From the NCBI GenBank assembly GCA_029953675.1, contig JAMWBK010000008.1, positions 715,001 to 779,000 of the forward strand: a DNA stretch of 64,000 bases, read 5' to 3'. The position numbers and the translations under genes are program-made. Source of the DNA: Rhodosorus marinus (taxonomy: Eukaryota; Rhodophyta; Stylonematophyceae; Stylonematales; Stylonemataceae). Numbering within the stretch: the first letter of the stretch is position 1; each line of letters begins with the position of its first letter. Positions 20,293-30,635 of the stretch are shown here, in pieces. The notes beneath the pieces are model-generated. The model made no database searches and was not told the DNA's origin. It saw only the letters and a program-made list of their open reading frames with translations.

Positions 20293-21476
20293 CTAATCGA
20301 AGAGACTGAAGCCCATATCGTCGTCCTCCTCTTCTTCCTCCTCGGCCGGCTTCTCAGCCTCAGCGGCACTGGCCTCTGCTGCCGGCGCGGCGGCAGCGGC
20401 TGGTGCGGCCGCGGCCGCGAATGCTTCAGGGTTTGCCAGCATCTCCTTAATGGTCTCCGCCTCCTTGGGAGTGTAGTCGATCTCCAGCGAAATACTGATG
20501 ATATCCTCCAAACCGTTCTTGATCGAGTGCGGAACAGATGTCTCCGTCGGGTAGCCGATCTCAAGAGAGATAGCCGCGATATCCTCAAGTGCAGACTTGA
20601 CGTTGGCAATGTGATAAGGTTCGGAAAGCTGTGTCGGGTAGTCTGCACCAATAGACAGACCCTGTACGTTTCCCAGCACAGCCTTGATTGACTCGATCAT
20701 ATCTTCGTCCTTGATATCCAGCACCTTGGGAGAGAAGACATTGCCCTTCTCGTAGATCTGCACAAGCCCCAGACCATATGAAAACGGTCGGATGCTCAAC
20801 TTCTGCAAAAGGGCGACCTCAGAACTGCCCACCTACGATAGACGAAAGAGTCCAGAAGCAGTCCAATGGTTAGCAATAGCTTCAACGGAACCTCCAGTCA
20901 AGCCCAATATAAGGCCAGATACCGCGAAAGTCAAAGCTACTGTCAAGGAAGTCGCAAACAGGTTATTGTCCATGAAACCAAACCCACCTTTTGTCCCTCC
21001 TTCAGCAGCGCAACCTCATGTTGGATTTCGATCTGACCACGACTGATCTTTGTCGGAATGTTAAGAGCCTGGAAGAAGGACGTCATGCTCGGATCCATTC
21101 CAGTTGGACCCGGAGGAATGTTGACATCACACTGAGCAAAGGTTCCTGCCTTTGCTGCGGCGGGTACAACGTGCGTACGCAAGAGCTCACGGATATCTGT
21201 AGCATCTGCCTTTGTGAAGATGAACCCAATGTTACCCTCAATATGCTCTAAAAGAGACTCAAGCTCGGGCTTTTCTTCCATGTTATCCCGGAGCACCTTC
21301 CTGATCATAGTATTCTTCCCCATGATCATCTCAGAATTCTTTCTGAAAGCCTTTCTCAGACCTTGAAGCTGCTTCGACCCCACGTTGTCCGCGGAAACAA
21401 TAAGCATGCGCTCATAGTTGTCGAAAAGCCCCAGCAGCCTTTCGAAGAAAACGGCCTTATTTTCCTTCTTCACCAT
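20293..21476 (-). CDS. RPLP0: 60S acidic ribosomal protein P0 (uL10)
   Basis: Two exons, 21476-20988 and 20832-20293, with a 155-nt phase-0 intron; 342 aa. Exon 1 holds the rRNA-binding L10 domain (KAVFFERLLGLFDNYERMLI, GKNTMIRKVLRDN, TFAQCDVNIPPGPTGMDPS). Exon 2 begins VGSSEVALLQKLSIRPFSYG and continues to the P1/P2-binding helices. It ends in the Ala-rich hinge and the universal acidic tail EEEEEDDDMGFSLFD that recruits elongation factors to the stalk. The somewhat greater length than animal P0 (about 317 aa) comes from the region before the hinge, where SLEIGYPTETSVPHS and SLEIDYTPKEAE look like a short internal duplication. The gene is preceded by a poly-C (sense poly-G) leader. Confidence 0.96.
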
Positions 21477-23860
21477 TCTGAAAAACTACTCAACGAAAAA
21501 AACACCAAAAGCTCTTCCTCCTCCTTAGTCCTTCACCCAAACACAACACACACACAAAAACCCCAAAAACAAAACAAATTACCGAAAGCTGTGTGCAACA
21601 AATTAAGGCCTAAATGCCAGTCAACACACTTATGCTTCCTAAACTAAAAAGTACCCTCCCCCCACCCCCCCCCCCCCAAAAAAAACAAAAAATCCCACGC
21701 AATATCTTTTCCTGCCCTGCCCACTCTCGTTCATCTCCCCCAAACATCAAAAGTCATTGATCCTCTATCAACGCAAAAAAGCTTCTCGCAAACCACTTTG
21801 CGTCCTTCGTCAATTACGGTTGATGGAAGACGTCGACGCTCCGAAAACACCAAAAAACGCCGCATTGTATTCCAATAGCTACTATTTCTTTAACAAAACA
21901 TGCTTTGAATGACCGTCCTGAAAAGAACTTAAAAACATGATTTTCCGCCGCCGTCCCACGGGGAGGTGGGGTATGAAAATTTGAAGAATATTGTCCGGGT
22001 GGGTTTATTTAGAATATAGGTCTAGAATAAGATCTTCCGGACGAGTTTTATTCTGTTTTTGAGGTTGTATGGGCTATTTGAAGGAATCGGAGGGGATTGT
22101 ACTTTTAGATATTTAGGAGCCTTTTGGGGAGGGACTCAGGCAGAATATAATGAATAAACTTTATCGAGGTCTAGTTTTGGTAGAATGTGGTTTGGGTGTG
22201 GAGCGGCGCAACTGTTTTTTTAGTTGATTTCATGTTGTATTTCTGCTGAACATCGAGGCTTGGTGTCTGCATCAGGGTTGCTCCGGAGATGCTTTGGCGG
22301 TGGTGATCAAACCAAACTGTGTTTCGTTGCTGGCCTGTAGGATAATACTGTTGTCTTCGCAGGATCTGTATCTTGCGCTTAGAATTTTTTGCGTTTCTCT
22401 TCCGTAGTACCTTGTCAATCACATTAGCAGCGAACCCCTGAGCACGTCTTCCACCACAATGAGCAGCAGTTTCATGCTACCGTCACCAGATGTGAACGTT
22501 CGGGATCCCATTTAGTGCGAGAAGTCCTTTTCGAGACCCCCTCATAGCGTTCGCACCAGCTACGTTTCCACTTGTGTATGAATTCTGGGTAGCCATCACA
22601 TCGCGTTGGACTGCGGTATGCTCTTAATGCTAGGATTCCACCAACCACAAGCCCAAGGTGTCCAAAGCTCGAGTACTGACAACTGCAGGAAGCTCGACAC
22701 AGCCAGTACCCATCAATTCAAATGAAATCCCGAAATGGTGATCGTAAATTCAAGGGCGATTCATGAACAAAAGCGATGAAGACAGGCCCCCCAACTTTTG
22801 GGTGCACAACAAACAAGCTTTCGTAAGTGCGAACCAGCAGGTAAACCAGAGGATTACGGTTCAGCAAAAACAAGTGAGAGGAAAAATAGCAGGTAAAGAA
22901 AAGAATCATGGTTGCACTAGCAACAAGCAAGAGGAAAAAACCATCAGGGCAATAGGGGACTCCTCGTCATGTGCGCCACGGGAAAAGAGGAAACTATTCT
23001 AGGTCTACTTCAGGGTCACCGACAACAGTAGTCGATTTCTTTCTTTCTAAGCTGTTTTTCAATTTCGGCAAAATAAAGTATATATTTTCATCCAAGTTTC
23101 AAAGCCTGATGTCGAAACCCTCAAACATGGTACTTGAGACCCACAAACTTGGAAGCGCCGCCAATACTCTTTTCACACAAGAAGAAACTTGGCATTAAAA
23201 ACGGACATTAGGATCGACCTAGATATATCTATTTTATTTAGCAAAGTGAATAATGGAATCCCCCGAAAAGGTTAACATTTGATCGAATTCATCTCGATAA
23301 CTTCAAATTCTTTGGAAAATGGGATATCGGTGATCACCAATCAGATTGGTCCAGCGACTGAAACTTGTAAAAATAGAGTGGACGCTCATTTATTGAAAAC
23401 TGGATGAAATTGTAATGATTTTCCGAAATCCAACGGAATTTTCTAAGACACGGACACAGCGCTGTGAAGTAGCTTCATTTTGACGACCATAGTGGAGGAT
23501 ACTTTTTGCTACCACGAAGAGATAGAATCCGGACTTTGATGAAGCGGATAAGTGCGCACCAGGAGAAGGTAGTATTCAGTTACAAGGGGACGATAACGAC
23601 AGTGAACCCTTCATCATAAAAAGAAAAAGAAACCCTGTTGCCCTGGGGGCTCTTGAGGGGTGCCCACGTAGTCCATTGAATGTCGAAAACTTCAACTGCA
23701 GGTAGTCCACACTCCGATTCTGTATCTTTTGGTAGAGAAGCATCCTCCGCAATGGTCGCCCAACATGTCCTGGGGCCTCGGACGACCCTATGCAGTGGTG
23801 AAAAAGCTACCCGCGAGGTCGATCTTGCATTTCCGTTTTTATTTGGAGCTGTTGACGAAG
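21477..23860. other. Long intergenic region between P0 and the 23.9-kb gene
   Basis: 21480-21720 is A/C-rich with a C homopolymer at about 21659-21679; on the P0 sense strand this is a G-rich leader. 21870 has CCAAT. 22000-23560 is mostly AT-rich. Short frames at 22763-23002 (+) and 22930-22718 (-) show no motif and begin without ATG or with low-complexity Lys/Gln. No gene is supported. Confidence 0.45.
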
Positions 23861-24577
23861 AAATCACTTGCCTGAAAGTGACCCCGAGTGCGACCACGTG
23901 CAGAAGGTCCGCCTGTGGGATCCGTACCCGGATGGGGCGGAGCATGTGTATAAAGAGACTTTGCAAAGCACTGGTTCATCCCACATTCTGGATGGGGCTC
24001 ATAAGCAGAGGAAGATCTCAGTAGACAAAGTGAGCTTGTTGGGGTTTATTTGGTTAAGAGGCCTTGAACATAATGCGTAATATTATCAGTAGGATAAGAC
24101 TACGTGCATTACGCTGCGTGTGTCAGTACACCTGTGGATCTTGCTTAGGGTCCTATCAGCTCAAGGTTGAAGCGCTGGATGACGAGACAGACGATACAGA
24201 AGACAGTGCGGAGGATTCGCTTGGAGGAAAAGGAAGGCCTCGACGGGAACCCCTCGGAATTAGTAGAGGAGACTCTGCGAGGGGGAGTCGTCAAGAATTA
24301 TCGTTTCATGTCAGAACCGAGGTCAGACTCAGGAGAGCGGTTTCCCAACAAGTAGGAACAGACCTGAATAAGAAAGTCACACATGGGTTATGCTTGCTAG
24401 GTTGAACAGTCCATGCCAGTCATTCTGTGTGAGCTTTATTTGCAACGACGCGTCTACGATGAAGCACTGCGTGAAAAAGGAAGGGGAATGTTCGACATTC
24501 GATGGCATGCCAAGATATGGCCCAAAATGAGGCGCGTCGATCAGCTGGTCAGCGGGTACTCCATGCTTTTGTATTAA
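23861..24577 (+). CDS. Unidentified split gene (5' end unresolved)
   Basis: Three exons joined in phase 0: about 23861-24029 (HVQKVRLWDPYPDGAEHVYK), 24166-24351 (acidic ALDDETDDTEDSAEDS then Arg-rich) and 24410-24577 (VILCELYLQRRVYDEALREK to SGYSMLLY). Donors are GTGAGC and GTAGGA; acceptors end TCAAG and AACAG. An alternative last splice at about 24548 would replace the end with a longer tail reaching 24816, overlapping the bZIP gene. No family was recognised. The opposite strand is also open in part of this interval (24658-24377), so the strand is not certain. Confidence 0.35.
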
Positions 24578-24746
24578 AGCAGAGTACCGACCTGCAGCAC
24601 GTTGAAATCGGAACTCTTGCGCAGGGGTATAGTCTTGTAAGAAAGGATAGCGTTTCACTTTTAATAATAGGAGGTTCCGTGGAAGAAATATTCACAGTGC
24701 TTTCGGTGTCAGATTCAGGGCAATTATCGTTTCAAGTCGAACCCGC

Positions 24747-25076
24747 CTACCGGTATTTGTTTCTATCCGATCCTAGTTCATTTCTCAAGGACGCGATTCT
24801 GTCCGTCATCTCCTGAGCTCTAGCTCTGAGTAGCTCCAAGTACCTAGTCTTTAGTGCGCGCGAAACTTTCGCAGATTTTCTGTTCTTCAGCTTATTTGCA
24901 TCAAGTTTCGAAATACCCTGGAGGCTCCCCAACTTCCTCGTCTCCTCTCTATCTAGCTCCTCTGCGTACAAGGTGGCCTCTCTTCGACATTCCTCCTCCG
25001 CCCTCGACATTGCAGGCTGATCCTTGAAAATCTTCGCCCGATCACCAATGCTGTTGTTGTTCTTCTGCTTCACCAT
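24747..25076 (-). CDS. bZIP transcription factor
   Basis: 109-aa protein, single exon, from ATG 25076. The basic region is NKLKNRKSAKVSRALKTRYL, which has the bZIP signature N-x2-S-A-x2-S-R (here NRKSAKVSR). It is followed by a short coiled coil (LELLRARAQEMTDRIASLRN) with weak heptads, so dimerisation may need a partner. The N-terminal half is charged and helical (EEECRREATLYAEELDREE). bZIP factors bind ACGT-type or related palindromes in promoters. The frame ends at TAG 24747, right after a sequence that could serve as a donor (CCG/GTAGGC), so a longer spliced form cannot be excluded. A strongly C-rich leader (sense G-rich) lies at 25077-25440. Confidence 0.7.
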   Translation of the reverse strand: MVKQKNNNSIGDRAKIFKDQPAMSRAEEECRREATLYAEELDREETRKLGSLQGISKLDANKLKNRKSAKVSRALKTRYLELLRARAQEMTDRIASLRNELGSDRNKYR

Positions 25077-26208
25077 GACTTCCGAAACCTCCCCAAAACA
25101 CCTTCTCCCCAACCACCCAAACACCAGAGGAACATAACCCACTCCCGCTCCCTCCCCTCAACCCTCCCCAAACCCACCACCCTCACGAAAAAGTTAACAA
25201 CAAAGCATACCCCTACCTCCTTCTCAAAAAACTTGCCCAGCAGCACGCAGTCACGTACAAAATCCTGTTCACATTCTGCCGGTCCATACCACAACTCTTC
25301 TCATTCCATCCCCGATCCCCCCCCTTCAAACCCTCCCAACCCTTCTTCCTTGTAAACCAAAAAAACACCATCAGGGTCCCGATGAGAAGAAAGTTCTACC
25401 CGCTTTTAAAGAGCTTCACCCCACCATCCTAACACTACTAACCAACAAGAAAATACTAAATTGTAAATTCCTCGTGTCGGCTGTGTGTATACAGCGAGGA
25501 AAAAAAGAAGAATTTGGTTCGGACGCTTTTCTTCTTCTTTACAAATACCAACAAAAAATACCCAAAAGAAACCATGCGGAAAATTTTAAAAACATGTACA
25601 CCTCCTCCTTAGCTGGAAAGAACTTCAAAAAGTAGTAGAAAAACCACTGACGCCGCCCAGTTCCCAAAGGCTTCAGGCTTGGGCGAAACCTTTATCAATC
25701 TATTTTATTCGATAATTAAGCATCTTCATCGTTGTTAAACCCAGCGAGAGTTTCCAAAGCTCATCTAAATTTTTTTTCTGACTTAATCGGATTTTTTACC
25801 GTACGAAATGAACGGAAAATTTGATGAGGTTTCCATCACCAGATGCCCTGGCTCAAATATTATTAAAAACTAAGAAAAATAAGTATATTTCTGGGTTATG
25901 CAGCCGAGTCCCATTGTATCAACGTATAAATAGTTGATATATTTCTCCGCGTTTTTTTGTTAGTGGGCAGTCAATACATGTTTTTGGAGGGGTTGGACAC
26001 CGGGTATATGACTATAGTGCGTGTATCCTGTTGAATTGATCTAAAAAGAATTATATCGGCCTCTGTTTTTGTGCTGTCAGCAATCGGGGATGACGTTGGC
26101 AGCTAGACCGACCAACCAGTAGTAATAAGAGGGGGAGGCCGGTTCGGGAAGCGGTTCGTTTTTGTTCTTTTTTGTTTCCTGCATCGATTTTAAGATGAAA
26201 CTCTGCTA
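25077..26208. other. Promoter region of the bZIP gene
   Basis: 25077-25440 is C-rich on the plus strand with almost no G. 25440-26070 is AT-rich. No coding signal or RNA gene was seen. Confidence 0.45.
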
Positions 26209-26628
26209 ATCCCCTCTATTTTATATCTGGTGAACGATACGTTATCTACCCAAATGCTCGGTTTTGCTGAGCTGGGAATCGAGGTCGATCCCTAGAAGTT
26301 TTGAATGGTCCCGAGGACGTTTTTCTTCCTCTCCTTTGGTCGACTACCTAGAGCGTTCTCGGAACTTTGCTGCGTTCCTGATGAAGTGTTTGCTTTTTAA
26401 CAGGAGCGTGGAGCGGGCAGGCCGATGTGATTTTGAGAGGAAACTCCACTAGAAAAAAAATCAAGAAGTTTCCTAAACCCATCTATCTTCTTTCTGGTGA
26501 ACGATCTGTGTGTCCAACCGCTCGGTTTTTCAGAGCAGAGCTTTGCTGGGAATCGAGGTCTATCCTCGTTTTTTTTAAATGTGTCCCAAGGATGTTTTTC
26601 TTCCTCTCGTTTGGTCGACGTCGAGCGA
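26209..26628. repeat. Diverged direct duplication, two copies of about 150 bp
   Basis: The segment at about 26209-26360 is repeated at about 26472-26628. Shared blocks are TCTGGTGAACGAT, CTCGGTTTT, GCTGGGAATCGAGGTC, TTTTTCTTCCTCTC and TTTGGTCGAC. Copies differ by substitutions and small indels. The second lies within a weak 120-codon open frame with no recognisable protein. Function unknown. Confidence 0.8.
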
Positions 26629-27119
26629 TTGGGTTAACTCGTGAGGAACGCATTGAGTTGTCTGGGAACCAGGTAGCATCAATTTTTTTGGAGGTGAGAA
26701 CCCTTCTCATCACCACTCGGAAGTTTGGCGAGTCCAAACACCGGATCGCTCCCAACTACCGTAACAAGCCACAGTCCTTGTCCTTGTAACTGCAATCCAT
26801 TGAGAGCGGCATTCCCTCCAAAAAGCAACTTTTTACTGAGGGATGACCTGCAATCGCCCCGGCAGGGGCTGCTTGCGACGTTGATATCTCAAGAAGCTAT
26901 GATGGGTCTCTCTCGACTCGACTACACGAAAAAACGACGGCTGAAACTATTCGAAGCCCGTAAGTCCAATGGGGTCATTCCCTAAACTGACGAACATCTC
27001 AGTTAAAGGAGCGTGTCCCCTCGCCACCGAAAGAAGTTCGTCAGCAGCATGGCCACCGCGCACTCTCCAAACCCCATAAACCGAAAAAACTCACTAGGAC
27101 AGCCATAGTACTAATTTAG
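26629..27119. other. Intergenic stretch upstream of the helicase promoter
   Basis: Contains short open frames only (for example 26725-26985, +) without motifs; no gene is supported. Confidence 0.4.
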
Positions 27120-27365
27120 CCAATCAAAGCGCTATTTAATGATATATATCCAATTAACATCAGAAACAAGAAATTAACCAATGAAAAACGATCTTAGGAT
27201 TTGAAGGGTAGATAGTATCCAACCCAAATAAACTATTGGTTTTCTTTAATCCAATGAAAAGACCTAATTCATCATCGTGTTCCAATTAAGAGACTTTATA
27301 CTGAAAGGTAGTCGAATAAGAAATCTAAGATATATGAATGGATAAAATATGAGCTAGTATCCAAT
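27120..27365 (+). promoter_or_regulatory. Array of seven CCAAT boxes upstream of the DDX42-type helicase
   Basis: CCAAT occurs at 27120, 27150, 27178, 27251, 27282 and 27361, with an inverted copy (ATTGG) at 27235. Three share the longer form CCAATGAAAA and two CCAATTAA. Several are about 30 bp apart, close to three helical turns. The block is AT-rich and lies 190-430 bp upstream of the ATG at 27550. NF-Y is the usual CCAAT-binding complex; its action here is inferred. Confidence 0.6.
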
Positions 27366-27549
27366 GAAAATGTTTGAACAAATACAAAGACATATATCTC
27401 GTCGCAGATAGGTTCCAGTATGTGAACTATGGATGGGGGATTGCTTTGACTGAGAGTTGGCGAGCATGGCTTGCTGGCGTCGATGTCCTGAGCGGGATTG
27501 TCGTTGAAATCTTCTATTAGAGTTAGGTATTAGAGACTCTGTTTCTAGG

Positions 27550-30431
27550 ATGAAGCCTTTTTTCGGCGATGATAGTGACGAAGAGACTGGGAGAAGGAAA
27601 GGCCCGGAGGATGATGATGATGAGGACCATGAAAGACCGAGTTCGAAGCGCGCGAAGTTGGGTCCTGGAGATGGAGATGAAGAAGACGACCTCGATGCTT
27701 ATATGGCCGAGATCAATCAACAAGTAATAGAATGGTTTGAAGAAATGCGCTTCTCTCTGTAGTGCTCGAGCTTTTGGACTTAAAACCCTGCAAACTTGCT
27801 CGATGGTTGTAGGCGAAGGACAACGCATCGAAACGAAGAGTAGAACCAACCCCGTTCGAGAAGGAGGAAGACGATGACCCTGTCACGAGCTACATGGCGT
27901 TTCGCGAAGAAAAGGCAGTGGAAGTTGCCACTGCCGCGAAAGGTACGTTTTCCCATTCCTCTGGACATGGGCGAGCGGTTTTAGCCCGGATTGTGAGGTT
28001 TTTACGACGATATGGATACCCATATTTGAGGCGACATGCTGTTTCTGTCAAGTACTATCTGAGGGAACAAGTACTGTCTCAGGGAAACACGACCCTGACC
28101 GATCACGGCTCCTCAGACTATACATCGCAATGAGAACAATTGGTTTCATGCCTTGCCTTTGATTAAGTTGGTCTACCGATCCCTAAAACCTCCGCGATTG
28201 TTCCTCTTATTGCTTGGTAAACATAGAGGCTGAAGATTCAGGGGCCTCTGAGAGCAACGCCACAGACAGTGGTGCGGAGGAGGAAGGAGGAGAGCCAAAG
28301 AAGAAATCAATCGCCAGCGTTGCGGCGCTCGATCACGACGGAATTGATTACGCAGCTTTTCGCAAGGAGTTTTATAAAGCTCATCCAGATATCGCGGCCC
28401 TTTCTCCTCAGGAGGTGTACGAACTCAGAAAGGAGCTCGGTAAGCGCTTGGATACGAGAACCACGTCCCAACTTCTGAGCGTCGAAGAATATCGACTCAC
28501 AAACACTATACTGGAACTGTGTGCTGAGCCGTGCTTGCCGATCTTACCTTTCAGGAGTTAAAGTCTCGGGCTCGGGTGCGATTCCAGCTCCTGGTAGAAC
28601 TTTTGCAGAACTGAACAGCCTCGGCCGCGAACTTCTCGATGCGGTTAAGCGACACGGCTATGAGATCCCCTCTGAGATTCAGTCTCAAGCCATCCCGATC
28701 ATTATGAGTGGCCGAGACGCTATTGGAATAGCCAAGACGGGCTCTGGAAAGACGGTATCGAACCTACTACCCATACACAAATACGAAATGGAATACAGCC
28801 GATGTGGAGCATGCGGATGAAAACTTTTTACAGGCAGCGTTTGTACTACCTTTGCTGGTACACGCGATGGATCAGCCGCGAATTGGTCAGTCAGAGGGAC
28901 CTATAGGGCTTATCGTAGCACCGACGAGAGAGCTTGCACATCAGATTGCTCACGAAGCGAAGCGTTTTGGAAAGAGCCTTGGCATAAAGGTTACGCTTAT
29001 TGTCGGCGGTGATCCAAAGTTCGAACAGGTACAGAGCAACGGACTGCAAAGCCTACTAGTCTGGTCCCCCACTTGTCACTGGCAGCCGGTAAAGCCTTGC
29101 TTGGGGAGTTAATCCGCGCGTGACTGGATCTCGCTGACAGTCTGCTCATGCTTTTTTCCATAGTTTAAAGCCTTACGCGACGGGGGAGCGGAGATTGTTG
29201 TCGGCACCCCCGGAAGGCTTTTGGACATGGTGAAGATGAAGGCATGCACTTTCAAGCGGTGTACATATCTGGTGCTTGACGAAGCGGACCGAATGTTTGA
29301 TATGGGTTTCGAGCCTCAGGTTAGGTCGGTAATAGGACAGATTCGACCAGATCGGCAGACAGTGCTATTCTCCGCTACCTTTAAGCCAATGGTGGAGCGC
29401 CTTGCAAGCTCCGCTCTGCAGAATCCAGTGAGTACTTCGTTCGTGTCTTCACGTGCAAAAGCGCATGAGTAGCTGCGCGGCTAATTATGGACCGGGGTTG
29501 TACCTGTTTCATCGCTTAGGTCCGAATCGTCGTCGGATCGGTTGGTGCTGTGAACGAAAACGTTAAGCAGATTGTTGAGGTTTTCGGAAATGATGATCAA
29601 AAGTTTCAATGGCTCAAACAGAGGATTCCGCAGCTGTCGAGTGAAGGTGGAGTTGTGTGAGTTGCAGCTCAGTCAGCGATTTCTGCCCGCTTGCTTTACA
29701 TGCGGATTCGTAGAGCTTCACCCGCTAGTTTTTTCTTTAACCTCAAGTTTCTCAAGCTTTGTCAACTTTTTACGCTTCTTTTCGACCTCAGAATTTTTTC
29801 GCTCACCAGAGGAGGCTGTGCTGAGCTGGCAAATAATTTGAGAGCGGCTGGGTTCCCCACTTGTTCAATTCATGGAGAAACAGATCAAGCTGATCGTGAA
29901 GGTATGATGAGGATGTTCAAGAGACAAGAGGTCAAACTGCTTGTTGCAACGGATATAGCTGCAAGAGGACTGGACATTAAACATGTAAGTACAAGTCCCT
30001 CATTAGCAGTTCTGTCCTCTCGGCAATTGAGGGGACGTCCATTCATTGACGCCCTTGGTCCTTCACTTGATCTCTCCTCTGCGCAGGTGAAGAACGTTAT
30101 CAACTACGAACCGGCGAAGAATATCGATTGGCACACTCATAGGATTGGTCGAACCGGTCGTGCTGGACAGAAAGGGACTGCATACACGCTCCTTACGGCG
30201 AGAAACTCAAACTTCGCTGAGCTTTTGATGCGGAGTTTTCAAAAAAGCGATCAACCCGTGCCCCCAGCCCTTGCGGCTTTGGCCTCCAGAAAAAGCGGAG
30301 CTCCCCGCGGGGGTCGCGGTCGTGGTTTTACCTTCGACAAAAGGGGTCGAGGTCACAGGGGTGGCAGAGGTGGTCGGGATGGAAATGCCGGCTCCCGGAC
30401 GAACATAAGTTTCGTTAGAAGTTCCGAATAA
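27550..30431 (+). CDS. DDX42: DEAD-box RNA helicase, DDX42/RH24 type
   Basis: Nine exons: 27550-27723, 27813-27942, 28227-28439, 28555-28754, 28834-29028, 29164-29427, 29520-29656, 29792-29984, 30087-30431; phases agree, giving 616 aa. The N-terminus is acidic and Lys-rich. [20 protein letters not shown] and the following RVSG-like segment match the DDX42/Prp5 branch. Helicase motifs follow in order: Q motif ([11 protein letters not shown]), I (AKTGSGKT), Ia (PTRELA), GG, Ib (TPGRLLDM), II (DEAD in [13 protein letters not shown]), III (SAT), IV (IFSLTRGG), V ([10 protein letters not shown]) and VI ([10 protein letters not shown]). The C-terminus is an RGG/GRG-rich RNA-binding tail. DDX42 acts on U2 snRNP with SF3B1 in early spliceosome assembly, fitting an intron-rich genome. 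Confidence 0.95.
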
Positions 30432-30635
30432 ATGTTTTATTTTTTCCCGCTTCGTTACGGATTCCTCCATGTCCTTCGGTAAGGGGCACTTCCCCAACAT
30501 GCGCTCTAGTAAGAAAAGCGCCTGTGAAACAGAAAGTACCCAATGGTGTTGCTAATAACCAAGTTCGGAAACGAAAGAGAAAAAAGAGAGTGGCAAACTA
30601 TGGTGAAGGTCACATATGCACGTCCCGGCCACCCT

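Noticed and set aside
22763-23002. Lys/Gln-rich plus-strand frame
   Set aside because: Non-conserved composition, no domain, no leader pattern, and an opposite frame is equally open.
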